From an uncultured Bacteroidota bacterium (lineage in GTDB: Bacteria; Bacteroidota; Bacteroidia; Chitinophagales; Chitinophagaceae), in contig CAMLGR010000005.1 of the NCBI GenBank assembly GCA_946479615.1, forward strand, positions 3,279 to 67,278: DNA of 64,000 bases, given 5' to 3'. Positions 26,657-35,362 of this stretch are shown piece after piece (position 1 is the stretch's first letter; every line of letters starts with the position of its first letter). The notes under the pieces are model-generated. The model worked only from the letters and a program-made list of their open reading frames with translations. It did no database searches and was not told where the DNA came from. Made by a program: the position numbers and the translations under genes.

Positions 26657-28450
26657 CTATGCCGGTGTAGCGGTGATCACAAACCGGATCGTGAATAACC
26701 GTCCATTAAAATTGATCTGTACGTCCTTTGTCATCGATCCGCCGCCGGAAGTAACTACATCTTTAACAGGGATCACTTCCAGCTTTTTGGGATCAGCGTC
26801 ATTGGTCTTGCCAAATACTTTTGTGGCATACATGGCAATGTATTTGGTCGATAATTCAATACGCGCTCCTTCATTGAGTATCTGGGATTGGGAAAGCTGG
26901 AAGGTCACTACCCGGTTCACATCCGTAGAACGGGTAAAATTGCGGGGCTCTTCCGCTTTATAAAGGCTTTTGATGGGTTCCCCGACACTCATCCAGCACA
27001 GCATAGGCGCTGTTACCGGCAGCGATGTTGGCACTACTTTATTATTGGAATAAACAAACATCCATTCCTGCAGACCGAATTTCACTTCTTCATTTTTCGA
27101 GTTCTGAATCATCATCAGGTTTACTTTCACATTGTACTTTAATTCCGGTTGTATAGGTACGCATTGCTGGTAGGTAAAATTATCCGTGGCGCTTTCATAC
27201 CGCATACCACTCATCGACATATCGCGGAAGGTAAATTTGATAGGTACCGCATTCTGTGTAGTCGTGTTGCGCATATAATTATTGATCGCATCCCTTACCG
27301 ATGCTTCAGTAGCATTCGGCACTTCGATCGATGCGGCATTACCACCTACGAAATATAATTTCACTTTGGTACTTTGCGAGTTCATACCATTCATCATGCT
27401 CAAGCCGGCATAGCCGCCTGCAAAACCGGATGAGTAGCTCGCTTTAAAATCGGCAAACATCTTTTCATCCTTGAACTCTGTTTCCAGCACACCCAACACC
27501 CGGCGGCCATAACTGACCGAAGCCATAAACAGGGCGCCCCTGGTCGCATCATTGGCGCGGTCGTAAAAGAAACCCGTTGTATCGCCATCCGGTTTCACGG
27601 CATTCAGGGTATAAAAAGTCTGCACTGCATCGATCAGGAAATAACTTTTTTTGGAATTGGTAGCAATGCCGAACGAAGCATCGGCTTTGAAACCAAAACC
27701 ACCGCCGCCACCATTTACTTTTAAATAAAAATCGGCTTCATCATATAAAGAGATCATGCTGATAGAAGTACTTTCATTGGTAGCTACGGAAGACAGGGAA
27801 CTTTTAAGACGACCTACGGCGGCATTCAGGTTCACCTGTGTAGGATCCTGCACCAGTTCGAATTTTCCATTGCCACTGGAAGCAGCCGCCTGTATGTAAA
27901 TAGGATTTCTTTTCCAGGTAATCGTTTTAGGACTAACCGTATTTTTATAATACTCGTCATACATATAAGCGGCGCCGGGATAGATATAGGAAGCCTGTGT
28001 ACCATAAGGTACATCGAAGTTTTCCGAATTGGCACTGACCTTGACGGTATAGGTCTGGCAATATTTATCACCACCATCGGTAGGCGCGCCTTTATCTTTC
28101 ACATTCTGGGTGATACCCGCATTCTTTGCTTTTACAGGACTGGTCAGTTGAGGACTGTTGATACTCACCATGCGGCTGGATATTTTCCGTCCGTTCACTG
28201 TCGTAGTCTTGTAAGGAAGACCCGCCAGGATGCCAGCGAGATTCGGATTGACTTTATACGCGCCACCCGGTTTGACAAATTTCTGCGCCGGCGACATTTT
28301 GGATGTATTGGTAGTGACAGGTTTCACCTCTTTGCTGATCACTACTGGTGTTTTTTGTATCTCTTTGGTAGTGGTTTTGGTCATCACCCGCTGTCCCGCT
28401 ACAGTCAGCGAAAAACAGAAGAAGGTTGCCAGGGCCAAAAAAGTTTTCAT
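26657..28450 (-). CDS. Cholesterol-dependent cytolysin-like (CDCL) pore-forming protein, secreted
   Basis: The 597-residue protein has a signal peptide (about 1-20), a Thr/Lys/Pro-rich N-terminal stretch (20-130) and then the CDC core. Matching motifs are IYPGAAYMYDEYYKN (about 152), DPTQVNLNAAVGRLKSSL (about 204), a Gly-run NGGGGGFGF (about 246), SVSYGRRVLGVLETEFKDEK (about 310-330), and KVKLYFVGGNA (about 365) before a helix and IKFTFRDMS. These correspond to the pore-forming D1-D3 body of pneumolysin-type toxins, including the YGR and GG signatures. The C-terminal about 160 residues replace domain 4: no ECTGLAWEWWR-type undecapeptide or obvious Thr-Leu cholesterol pair is seen. Membrane target is therefore probably not cholesterol. 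It heads a four-gene operon. Confidence 0.88.
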   Translation of the reverse strand: MKTFLALATFFCFSLTVAGQRVMTKTTTKEIQKTPVVISKEVKPVTTNTSKMSPAQKFVKPGGAYKVNPNLAGILAGLPYKTTTVNGRKISSRMVSINSPQLTSPVKAKNAGITQNVKDKGAPTDGGDKYCQTYTVKVSANSENFDVPYGTQASYIYPGAAYMYDEYYKNTVSPKTITWKRNPIYIQAAASSGNGKFELVQDPTQVNLNAAVGRLKSSLSSVATNESTSISMISLYDEADFYLKVNGGGGGFGFKADASFGIATNSKKSYFLIDAVQTFYTLNAVKPDGDTTGFFYDRANDATRGALFMASVSYGRRVLGVLETEFKDEKMFADFKASYSSGFAGGYAGLSMMNGMNSQSTKVKLYFVGGNAASIEVPNATEASVRDAINNYMRNTTTQNAVPIKFTFRDMSMSGMRYESATDNFTYQQCVPIQPELKYNVKVNLMMIQNSKNEEVKFGLQEWMFVYSNNKVVPTSLPVTAPMLCWMSVGEPIKSLYKAEEPRNFTRSTDVNRVVTFQLSQSQILNEGARIELSTKYIAMYATKVFGKTNDADPKKLEVIPVKDVVTSGGGSMTKDVQINFNGRLFTIRFVITATPA

Positions 28451-28502
28451 GTGTAGTTGTATTGAGTTGAGTTAAAATGTCGATGATCCGCCGATGCTTC
28501 AG

Positions 28503-28510
28503 CAAACCTA
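28503..28510 (-). promoter_or_regulatory. Candidate promoter of the cytolysin operon (-7 box)
   Basis: The minus strand reads TAGGTTTG, matching TAnnTTTG, 52 bases before the ATG at 28450. About 18 bases upstream is ATTG, a weak -33 element. Position and spacing are reasonable for a Bacteroidota housekeeping promoter. Confidence 0.4.
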
Positions 28511-28584
28511 AAGCCGTCCTGCTGCTGGCAATAGCCGGTATAGACGAATGACGTTTATACTCGATCAATGTCGGTTCAATGCGT

Positions 28585-28592
28585 TAAATTTG
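28585..28592 (+). promoter_or_regulatory. Candidate promoter of the LytTR/kinase operon (-7 box)
   Basis: TAAATTTG on the plus strand matches the -7 consensus and lies 62 bases before the ATG at 28655. It is divergent from the cytolysin promoter candidate within about 80 bases. No good -33 TTTG was found. Confidence 0.35.
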
Positions 28593-28654
28593 GGGGAGTT
28601 GTGGTTTTAGGTGTTGGGTTTTAAATGTTGGATGATAAATTTTTCGATGGCCCT

Positions 28655-29383
28655 ATGGATACTGTTCATACATATAATACCATCATTGTCGATGACAATG
28701 AAATCGACCGGTTGAGCCTGCAATTGCAACTCAAAAAATATCCCTTCCTGCACCTGGTGGGCGTTTATGCGTCCGCCGAAGAAGCCCTCCGGGAAATCAA
28801 CGACAAAGACGTAAAAGTGCTGTTACTGGATATCGATATGCCGGGTATCGATGGATTGCAGCTTCGCAAACAACTGGGCACCGGACAGGTGTGCATTTTC
28901 ATTACTTCTTTTCCTGATTATGCCGTAGCGGGATTTGAACTGGCTGCGCTTGATTTCCTTGTAAAGCCATTGGATAAAGACCGTTTTGCGCTGACAATGT
29001 CGCGCCTGGCCGATTATCTGGATATCAAACAGAAAGCTGCGTTGTTTGAATGCAGTCTTGGCGCCGATGCGGTTTTTATCAAAGACGGGCATGACCAGGT
29101 GAAGATACAATTGCATGATATACTATACCTGGAGGCATTGAAGGATTATACCCGTATTGTTACTGCCCATAAGAAATACTGCGTGTTATCGGTACTGGGA
29201 AATCTTTTACAGGAAACTGCTTTCAAAACGTTTATCCGTATTCACCGGAGTTATGCCGTGCAGAAACATTTTATCGACAGGATCACGGCGCAGCAGGTAT
29301 TCATCAACAATATCGCGTTGCCGGTTGGCAGAAGTTATAAATCTTCGCTGGAAGAATTAATAGCGAAGGGAAGCGGATCATAA
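28655..29383 (+). CDS. LytTR-family response regulator
   Basis: The product has 242 residues from the ATG at 28655; an in-frame ATG at 28625 would add ten unconserved residues. The receiver domain (about 5-120) has acidic DDNEID, phosphoacceptor Asp in LLLDIDMPG (about residue 58), Thr/Ser in FITSF and Lys in LVKPLD. The LytTR DNA-binding domain (about 140-240) shows DILYLEALKDYTRIVT, FIRIHRSYAV and ALPVGRSYKSSL. LytTR regulators bind direct repeats in promoters. The kinase gene follows after 14 bases. It is divergent from the cytolysin operon, so that operon is an obvious target candidate. Confidence 0.92.
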   Translation: MDTVHTYNTIIVDDNEIDRLSLQLQLKKYPFLHLVGVYASAEEALREINDKDVKVLLLDIDMPGIDGLQLRKQLGTGQVCIFITSFPDYAVAGFELAALDFLVKPLDKDRFALTMSRLADYLDIKQKAALFECSLGADAVFIKDGHDQVKIQLHDILYLEALKDYTRIVTAHKKYCVLSVLGNLLQETAFKTFIRIHRSYAVQKHFIDRITAQQVFINNIALPVGRSYKSSLEELIAKGSGS

Positions 29384-29397
29384 AAAATAAAAACAGG

Positions 29398-31395
29398 ATG
29401 AAGTATTACTGGTTGCTGGCAGGATTACTGTTTATGAATAGCGCAATTGCCCAGAAGAGCGGGCAAGCCCGGATCGATTCACTTCAACAGGCATTGACGA
29501 TTGCAAAGCAGGACACTTCGCGTGTCTCTCTTTATTATGAATTATCGCTTGAATATATCAAGACCGATCCGGCCAAAGCCAGGCAATATGCTGATACCGG
29601 TATGCAGTTAGGCAAAAAGATCAACTGGAAAAAAGGGATCGCTTATTTACATATTGCCGAAGGGAATATCCTGAATGATGGAGGCAAAGGCAATGAAGCG
29701 ATTGCTGTTTACCAGCAAGCCTATGATATCGGGGAACAATCTGGCGATACCAAACTCATGGCGAATGCATTGAATGATCTCGGCGGCGTTTATTACCAGC
29801 AAAGCGATTTTGTCAATGCGACTGGGTATTATACCAAAGCATTGAAACTCTCTGAAAACACCGGTGATGATAATATGATCGCTACCTGTTACAGCAATTT
29901 ATCCACCGTTAATTATAACCAGCAGAATTATTCCAAAGCGATCGGGTACGGCGAAGTGGCGCTGGCACATTATAAAAAATTAAATGCCCCGGATAAGATC
30001 GCCCGTACGCTCAATTATATCGGCAATGTTTATTTTGGAAAAGGCGATACTAAAAAAACAGAAGATTATTATAACCAGGCCTTGCACCTGTATGAACAAA
30101 CAGGGAACAAAACAGGAATGGCCATCCTTTATTCGCAGATCGCGATACTTTATGATCCTGATTATGCCAGAATAATAAGTTACCAGGAAAAATCGCAGGC
30201 GATCTGGGATTCGATCAATCCCGGTCATTATAATTCGATCATTAACCTGGGCAATATGGGAGAATCCTACCTTAATATTATCCGTACCGATTCCTTGCAT
30301 CAATTGCCGGCTACCCGTCGCACAGTATTATTGAATAAAGCCGGCGAATATCTCAACCGTGCGATTGGCTATGCAAAAACAGCCAACGATAAAGACAACC
30401 TGGGTTATTTCAGCGGCATTCTCGCAGAGCAGCAGGAATTAAAAGGTGATTATAAACAAGCGATCGCGAATTTAAAACTGCATTATAATTTGCAGGATTC
30501 ATTGTATTCGCAGGAGAATAAAAATAAGATCGCTTCACTCGAAAGCCAGCGGGAGATCGATTTGCGTGATAAAGAAATCCAGTTGAACAAACTGGCGCTG
30601 TCGGCACAAAAGAAACAACGTATCGGCCTCTTCATTGGTATCGGGCTATTGCTTGTTATCGGGGGATTATTGTATTACCAGGGATTAGTACGAAAACGAA
30701 CGAATACCACCCTGCTGCAACTCAACAATGAACTCGATGAAGCCAATAAAGTAAAAGCAAGATTTTTTGCTATTCTTAGTCACGATCTCCGAAGCCCTAT
30801 TGCCAATCTCGTCAGCTTCCTTCAAATAAAAGAGGAGGCTCCAGGTTTGTTATCACCGGAAGAAGCGACCAGGCATCAAAAGAAAATTACGGATGCAGCC
30901 GGCACTTTACTGGAAAATATGGAATCGATGTTGTTGTGGAGCAAGGGCCAGATGGAAACTTTCAAACCGGAAATGCGATCCATCGCAGTCAGTGATCTAT
31001 TCACCTATATCCGTAATTTCTTTGGTACCACTACAGGCGTGACATTTCACTTTACCGATCCGGGGACTATCAAAGTGAACACCGATGAAAATTACCTGCG
31101 CACCATTATGCATAACCTGACGGCTAATGCAATAAAAGCGCTTCAGTATACACCCAATGCACGTATCGATTGGAAAGTGGAAAAAACCGGTGAGCATACT
31201 TTGTTATCCATCACGGATAATGGCCCGGGAATTGATGAGCAACAAACTAAAGCCTTATACGATGATTCGGTTGCGGCCAATAGCAAAACAGGATTTGGCT
31301 TGCATCTTATCCGCGATCTTGCCAAAGCGATCCGTTGCAGGATTTCCATACAATCAAAACCAGGCGCAGGAACAACATTTACCTTATCAGTCTGA
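29398..31395 (+). CDS. TPR-containing sensor histidine kinase
   Basis: The 665-residue protein has a signal segment (1-18) and a periplasmic tetratricopeptide array (about 30-330; repeated NDLGGVYYQQSDFVNATGYY-type units). A coiled linker leads to one membrane helix (about 407-425; LFIGIGLLLVIGGLLYY). The cytoplasmic HisKA domain has ILSHDLRSPIANL (His near 461). The HATPase domain shows an N box NLTANAIKAL, G1 ITDNGPGID and G2 GFGLHLIRDL. TPR kinases of this layout pair with LytTR or receiver proteins in Bacteroidota. The response regulator lies just upstream. Confidence 0.92.
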   Translation: MKYYWLLAGLLFMNSAIAQKSGQARIDSLQQALTIAKQDTSRVSLYYELSLEYIKTDPAKARQYADTGMQLGKKINWKKGIAYLHIAEGNILNDGGKGNEAIAVYQQAYDIGEQSGDTKLMANALNDLGGVYYQQSDFVNATGYYTKALKLSENTGDDNMIATCYSNLSTVNYNQQNYSKAIGYGEVALAHYKKLNAPDKIARTLNYIGNVYFGKGDTKKTEDYYNQALHLYEQTGNKTGMAILYSQIAILYDPDYARIISYQEKSQAIWDSINPGHYNSIINLGNMGESYLNIIRTDSLHQLPATRRTVLLNKAGEYLNRAIGYAKTANDKDNLGYFSGILAEQQELKGDYKQAIANLKLHYNLQDSLYSQENKNKIASLESQREIDLRDKEIQLNKLALSAQKKQRIGLFIGIGLLLVIGGLLYYQGLVRKRTNTTLLQLNNELDEANKVKARFFAILSHDLRSPIANLVSFLQIKEEAPGLLSPEEATRHQKKITDAAGTLLENMESMLLWSKGQMETFKPEMRSIAVSDLFTYIRNFFGTTTGVTFHFTDPGTIKVNTDENYLRTIMHNLTANAIKALQYTPNARIDWKVEKTGEHTLLSITDNGPGIDEQQTKALYDDSVAANSKTGFGLHLIRDLAKAIRCRISIQSKPGAGTTFTLSV

Positions 31396-31397
31396 TA

Positions 31398-33395
31398 TTA
31401 TTTTTTTCCCGGTATCCGTATCACGCTTAATGAATACGGTGGTACTTTATAGGAAAAATGTTTTTGCACCCGTATTGCGGACACAACCGGCACCGGTTTT
31501 TCCGAGGCTCCTTTAAGTATATCACCGGGATGACCGCTAAGCAATGAAAGCGCTGCATCATTGGTAGTAATGCCTAACCGCGATAATTCAGCTATTGCTG
31601 TCACTTCTGTGCTACCGGCATTGACAATTTTCAGGATCAAATCTCCGGATGATGTTTGCTGTGTACAGGATACAGCGAGCACAGAATCCCCTGCCTTATT
31701 GTTATCCCTGAATGAAATGATATCCGGATAATACAGATCTCCCTGGTTAACGGAAAACAATTTCTGTACATAATAATTGATCGAAGGAGAAACGCTGGTG
31801 TTATTAAAATAAATAAGATCGGGTGTCCATGACAGGTGACCGGTATTCGCCAGCAAAGGAGCATAGGAAGCCATCTGAACCACATCGCCATTGCGCTCCA
31901 GTGATGTCATGTACACGGCCTCCGATAAAGCATCCAGCAGGGTGTTTCCTTTTGCCGCATATTCTCCCAGGTAGACATGCGATTTGGAACGGTCATAATT
32001 ATCATACCGTGTTGTATTATTCAGGAACCAGTTGGCCCGCTGGTAATAATGTTCATCGACTACGGGAATATGTAACTGGTTAGCGAGTTTCCATCCGAGA
32101 TCATAATCTTCACCCGCAGGAAATGGTCCGACCGTACCCACCAATGTGATTTCAGGATGTTTGGCTCTTACCACATTATAGATCATCGTGAAGCGCTCAT
32201 TAAATTCAGGTGTCATTTTATCTTCATTACCAATCCCCAGGTATTTCAATCCGAATGGTTGCGGATGACCGGCGGCTGCTCTTTTTGCACCCCATGTGGA
32301 AGTGGCAGGGCCATTGGCCCACTCAATCAGGTCAAGTATATCCTGGATATAATTTTGCATTTCTTCCATGGGCAATGCTTTCTGCCCGATGCTCCCAATA
32401 CGCCAGGTGCCTCCCGAATTCTGGCAACTGACTGCTGCTGCCAGTACCGGTAATGGTTTTGCACCGATGTCCTCGCAAAAAGTAAAATATTCATAATAAC
32501 CAAGTCCAACGGATTGATGATAGTTCCAGATATTTTTCTGATCGACACGTTGTTCTACCGGTCCGATCGTGTTTTTCCATTGATACATATTTCCCAACCC
32601 ATCGCCATGCACTAAACAGCCACCGGGAAAACGTACAAACTTCGGCGCCAGGTCAGCAATGGTTTGTGCAAGATCGGCGCGTAGTCCATTGTCCCTGTTT
32701 TTAAAGGTAGCTTGCGGAAACAGCGAGACCATATCGATCCCGAATTTGCTTTTTACATTCGTTGTTATCACAAGACTGCAACTGTCATCTGTTTTTGAAG
32801 CGGTTAAGGTGCAGCTGTATTTTTTCCATCCCGGTTCATTAGCAGAAAAATCAGTGATAGCCAGGGTGTCACCTTTTCTCCCCACTAATTTTACAGTAAA
32901 AGGAATAGCGCCTGTTGAATAGGGTTTGATAAATACCGAGAAATGATAAGTAGCCTGCTGCTGTACAGCAATCCCATCAAATCCATGATTGATAAGTCCC
33001 ACCCCTTCCCTGCCCGGATCCTCGACATTCAGCACTAAAAAATGCGGGTTATTGAGATGAATGGGATCTTTGGATTCTACAGAAACAGTTCCATATCCAT
33101 AACCTTTGCTGGTATATTCCCAGGCGGTGAATGCATTCCAATCTTTTCGCTTACTGTTCCAGGCATCGACATCGGAAGGATTGTATTCAAACGAACGGTT
33201 TTGAATAAGCTCTGCATACAGACCGCCATCGGCTGCATAACTAATATCTTCAAAAAAGACACCGAAGAGATCGGGACTGATCTTTTTGGCAGCCGTTGAT
33301 CGTAATTTGGTTTTATCCTGCGCCTGGGTATAAAAAGAAATACGCAAGGCAAGTGTAAAAAACAGGAATGGAATCAATGAACGGGAAGATCTCAT
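31398..33395 (-). CDS. GH51-family alpha-L-arabinofuranosidase
   Basis: The 665-residue secreted enzyme has a signal peptide (about 1-26, ending YTQAQ). A carbohydrate-binding-like jelly roll follows (about 60-220), then the GH51 barrel. Catalytic motifs are KYLGIGNEDKMTP (acid/base Glu near residue 391) and VYLGEYAAKG (nucleophile Glu near 477). KFVRFPGGCLVHGDGLGNMY is a conserved GH51 segment. A C-terminal beta domain follows. The usual reaction is removal of terminal alpha-L-arabinofuranosyl residues. It is last in the locus and its stop faces the kinase stop two bases away. A GH51 endoglucanase role cannot be fully excluded. Confidence 0.88.
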   Translation of the reverse strand: MRSSRSLIPFLFFTLALRISFYTQAQDKTKLRSTAAKKISPDLFGVFFEDISYAADGGLYAELIQNRSFEYNPSDVDAWNSKRKDWNAFTAWEYTSKGYGYGTVSVESKDPIHLNNPHFLVLNVEDPGREGVGLINHGFDGIAVQQQATYHFSVFIKPYSTGAIPFTVKLVGRKGDTLAITDFSANEPGWKKYSCTLTASKTDDSCSLVITTNVKSKFGIDMVSLFPQATFKNRDNGLRADLAQTIADLAPKFVRFPGGCLVHGDGLGNMYQWKNTIGPVEQRVDQKNIWNYHQSVGLGYYEYFTFCEDIGAKPLPVLAAAVSCQNSGGTWRIGSIGQKALPMEEMQNYIQDILDLIEWANGPATSTWGAKRAAAGHPQPFGLKYLGIGNEDKMTPEFNERFTMIYNVVRAKHPEITLVGTVGPFPAGEDYDLGWKLANQLHIPVVDEHYYQRANWFLNNTTRYDNYDRSKSHVYLGEYAAKGNTLLDALSEAVYMTSLERNGDVVQMASYAPLLANTGHLSWTPDLIYFNNTSVSPSINYYVQKLFSVNQGDLYYPDIISFRDNNKAGDSVLAVSCTQQTSSGDLILKIVNAGSTEVTAIAELSRLGITTNDAALSLLSGHPGDILKGASEKPVPVVSAIRVQKHFSYKVPPYSLSVIRIPGKK

Positions 33396-33477
33396 TATTT
33401 TAAGTTTAGGGATGGTTAGTAAACTAAAATAGTGAATTTATCTTTTTGTTCTGTCGTGGGAAAGATCCGTGTGAAAG

Positions 33478-33562
33478 CTTTTTACCACATAGGATCATAG
33501 GAATATAGAAATACACACATAGGCTTTTCTATGTGAAACTTATGTTTCTTATGTGGTAAAAA
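33478..33562. repeat. Inverted repeat of the CCTATGTTTCTATGTGGTAA family, second copy
   Basis: TTTTTACCACATA (33478-33490) pairs with TATGTGGTAAAAA (33550-33562), and inner ACATAGG/CTATGTG words also pair. The repeat starts six bases after the GH35 stop codon on the minus strand, so it may end or process that transcript before GH51. Same words as 23850-23940. Confidence 0.8.
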
Positions 33563-33567
33563 AAATG

Positions 33568-35193
33568 TCACCGCACAATCAACGTAGTTTGCAATACCAC
33601 TGGTACGGCACCGATGCGGGGCCCGCCCCAGTCTGTTTCATCGCCGTTGCGGATACGCAGTAATTTAAATACCCCATTTTCAAAATGTCCTTCTTCTACT
33701 TTCAGGTACTGCCAGGCTTTACCGGCATTGCTACCTGATGGGCGAAAGGTAAAATGGCAAAGTGTACCGATCAGAATAAATTTATTTTCTTCCAGTTGAA
33801 CGATCATGGCTTTACCAATAGGTTCTGCGTTTGGCGGCGCGGCACTTCCTCTTCCTGCCGTTCCGAAGGATACCGTTGCTTCCCAGGCGCCGAGATCGAT
33901 CGTTTGCGCAGCATGATCCTCACGTTCAATAACCGATTTTATTTTTCCTTCAAAACCCCATTGTGCCAGCTCTCTCATCATGGGTGCAGCCATCGCATAT
34001 TCATGGGCAAATGGAGCCAGGCGTTCTGTTTGCTCTGTTTTGCTGGCACCGTTTCCATGATCATCGATACCAAACGGAGAAAAACCAATTCCACCACGCG
34101 CGATTACGTCATACAGGTATTTTACTTTATCTGCACTGAAACTGGCTTCCGGTACGAACAGCGCATTATCGGGACGATCATATAGTTCCAGCACTTTCAA
34201 TATCCTTTCACTGCCGGATAAATAAATATCGGGCGATACGATATCGATCGCCGGCGCTGCTACTTTCCAGATAGGAATGACATTATCGGTAGGTCCGCCA
34301 CTTTCGTATGTATCGGCCATTGGGTTGGTTAACGGATCGCGCAGCGCAGCATTCGCATATAAAGGCAATGCATATTCTGCTTTACCGGCAGCAGCCACCT
34401 GGCCGATGAATTTTGCTACCGACCATGCATGAAAATATTCATCAGCCCTGTCACCAAACACTGTTTTCCAGGATCCCTGTGCAGCCCCTGAATGATTCAG
34501 TGCTTTTAAAACAGCAGGCGTGAGCAATTCTGCAGGTACATTTCCTTCAAAAAGTGTTTGTGCAGCCGGGGAATAATCACGCATACTGTCCCAGGCACCG
34601 GGTTCATTTTCCACCTGTACCATGATCACGGTATGCTGACCATCTGCTTTCTTTAAATATTTCATGACTGCCGCGAACGCCTTTGTATCTGCGTCGAGTG
34701 TAGCTGAACTATGGGGCGAAGGTGAATCGATGGGTTTACCGGTACGTCCTGTTATATTCGGGTATTTCACGGCATCACGTTTCATCCATTCGGGCATATA
34801 GTGATTGCTGCCATTCTTCCAGGTGGCGAACCATAATAAAACCAGTTTCACTTTATGCTGACGGGCTTGTTTTAATAATGTATCGATCAGGGAGAAATCA
34901 AATTTACCGGGCTGTGGTTCCACCTGTTCCCAGTAAATAGGCACCTCGAGTGTATTTGCGTTCATCTCTTCTATAGCCGACCACAATTTCGGCAGCATAC
35001 CCGGCCATCCGCTTGAGTTATGTGCCTGTCCTGCCAGCATAAAGAAAGGCCTTCCATCGACCAGCAATGCATGGCGCCCATTTTTTTCTATCAGCTTTGG
35101 CATCGTTCCGGCACCAGGCTGACTAAAAGATTTTCCGGCAGATAGCAGCCAAAGTGCTGCCACAGCAAGCATTGTTTTTGTTATTTTCATCAT
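33568..35193 (-). CDS. GH35-family beta-galactosidase-like enzyme (DUF5597 end)
   Basis: The 541-residue protein has a signal peptide (about 1-24). The GH35 barrel shows LLVDGRPFFMLAGQAHNSSG, NTLEVPIYWEQVEPQPG, VIMVQVENEPGAWDSM (acid/base Glu near residue 197) and LFVPEASFSAD (nucleophile Glu near 349). The C-terminal part matches the DUF5597 type of tail found in bacterial GH35 (WEATVSFGTAGRG, FILIGTLCHFTFRPSG). The expected reaction is exo-beta-galactoside hydrolysis. ATG at 35193 or the adjacent one at 35190 may be used. Neighbours are GH3 upstream and GH51 downstream. Confidence 0.87.
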   Translation of the reverse strand: MMKITKTMLAVAALWLLSAGKSFSQPGAGTMPKLIEKNGRHALLVDGRPFFMLAGQAHNSSGWPGMLPKLWSAIEEMNANTLEVPIYWEQVEPQPGKFDFSLIDTLLKQARQHKVKLVLLWFATWKNGSNHYMPEWMKRDAVKYPNITGRTGKPIDSPSPHSSATLDADTKAFAAVMKYLKKADGQHTVIMVQVENEPGAWDSMRDYSPAAQTLFEGNVPAELLTPAVLKALNHSGAAQGSWKTVFGDRADEYFHAWSVAKFIGQVAAAGKAEYALPLYANAALRDPLTNPMADTYESGGPTDNVIPIWKVAAPAIDIVSPDIYLSGSERILKVLELYDRPDNALFVPEASFSADKVKYLYDVIARGGIGFSPFGIDDHGNGASKTEQTERLAPFAHEYAMAAPMMRELAQWGFEGKIKSVIEREDHAAQTIDLGAWEATVSFGTAGRGSAAPPNAEPIGKAMIVQLEENKFILIGTLCHFTFRPSGSNAGKAWQYLKVEEGHFENGVFKLLRIRNGDETDWGGPRIGAVPVVLQTTLIVR

Positions 35194-35292
35194 TAGAATT
35201 GAAATTATTTATATAATACCATTTATTTGAATATAGAGCCCTGCATTTATTTTTATATTCACCCAAGTTCGTAAAACTTTCCGTATAAACGA

Positions 35293-35318
35293 AAGCCCCC
35301 TGTAAAACCAGGCGGCTT
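35293..35318 (-). terminator. Intrinsic terminator downstream of the GH3 gene
   Basis: AAGCCCCCTG (35293-35302) pairs with CAGGCGGCTT (35309-35318) with one mismatch. On the minus strand TTTCGTTTAT follows. It lies in the 169-base spacer between GH3 and GH35, so GH35-GH51 may have a separate promoter. Confidence 0.55.
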
Positions 35319-35362
35319 ATTACGACAATTACTTTTCGGGAAAAAATTATCTGTTACCAATA

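Noticed and set aside
26657..27145. Classical cholesterol-binding undecapeptide in the cytolysin-like protein
   Set aside because: The nearest Trp-containing segment (KFGLQEWMFVYS) does not match the ECTGLAWEWWR pattern and is in the wrong context.
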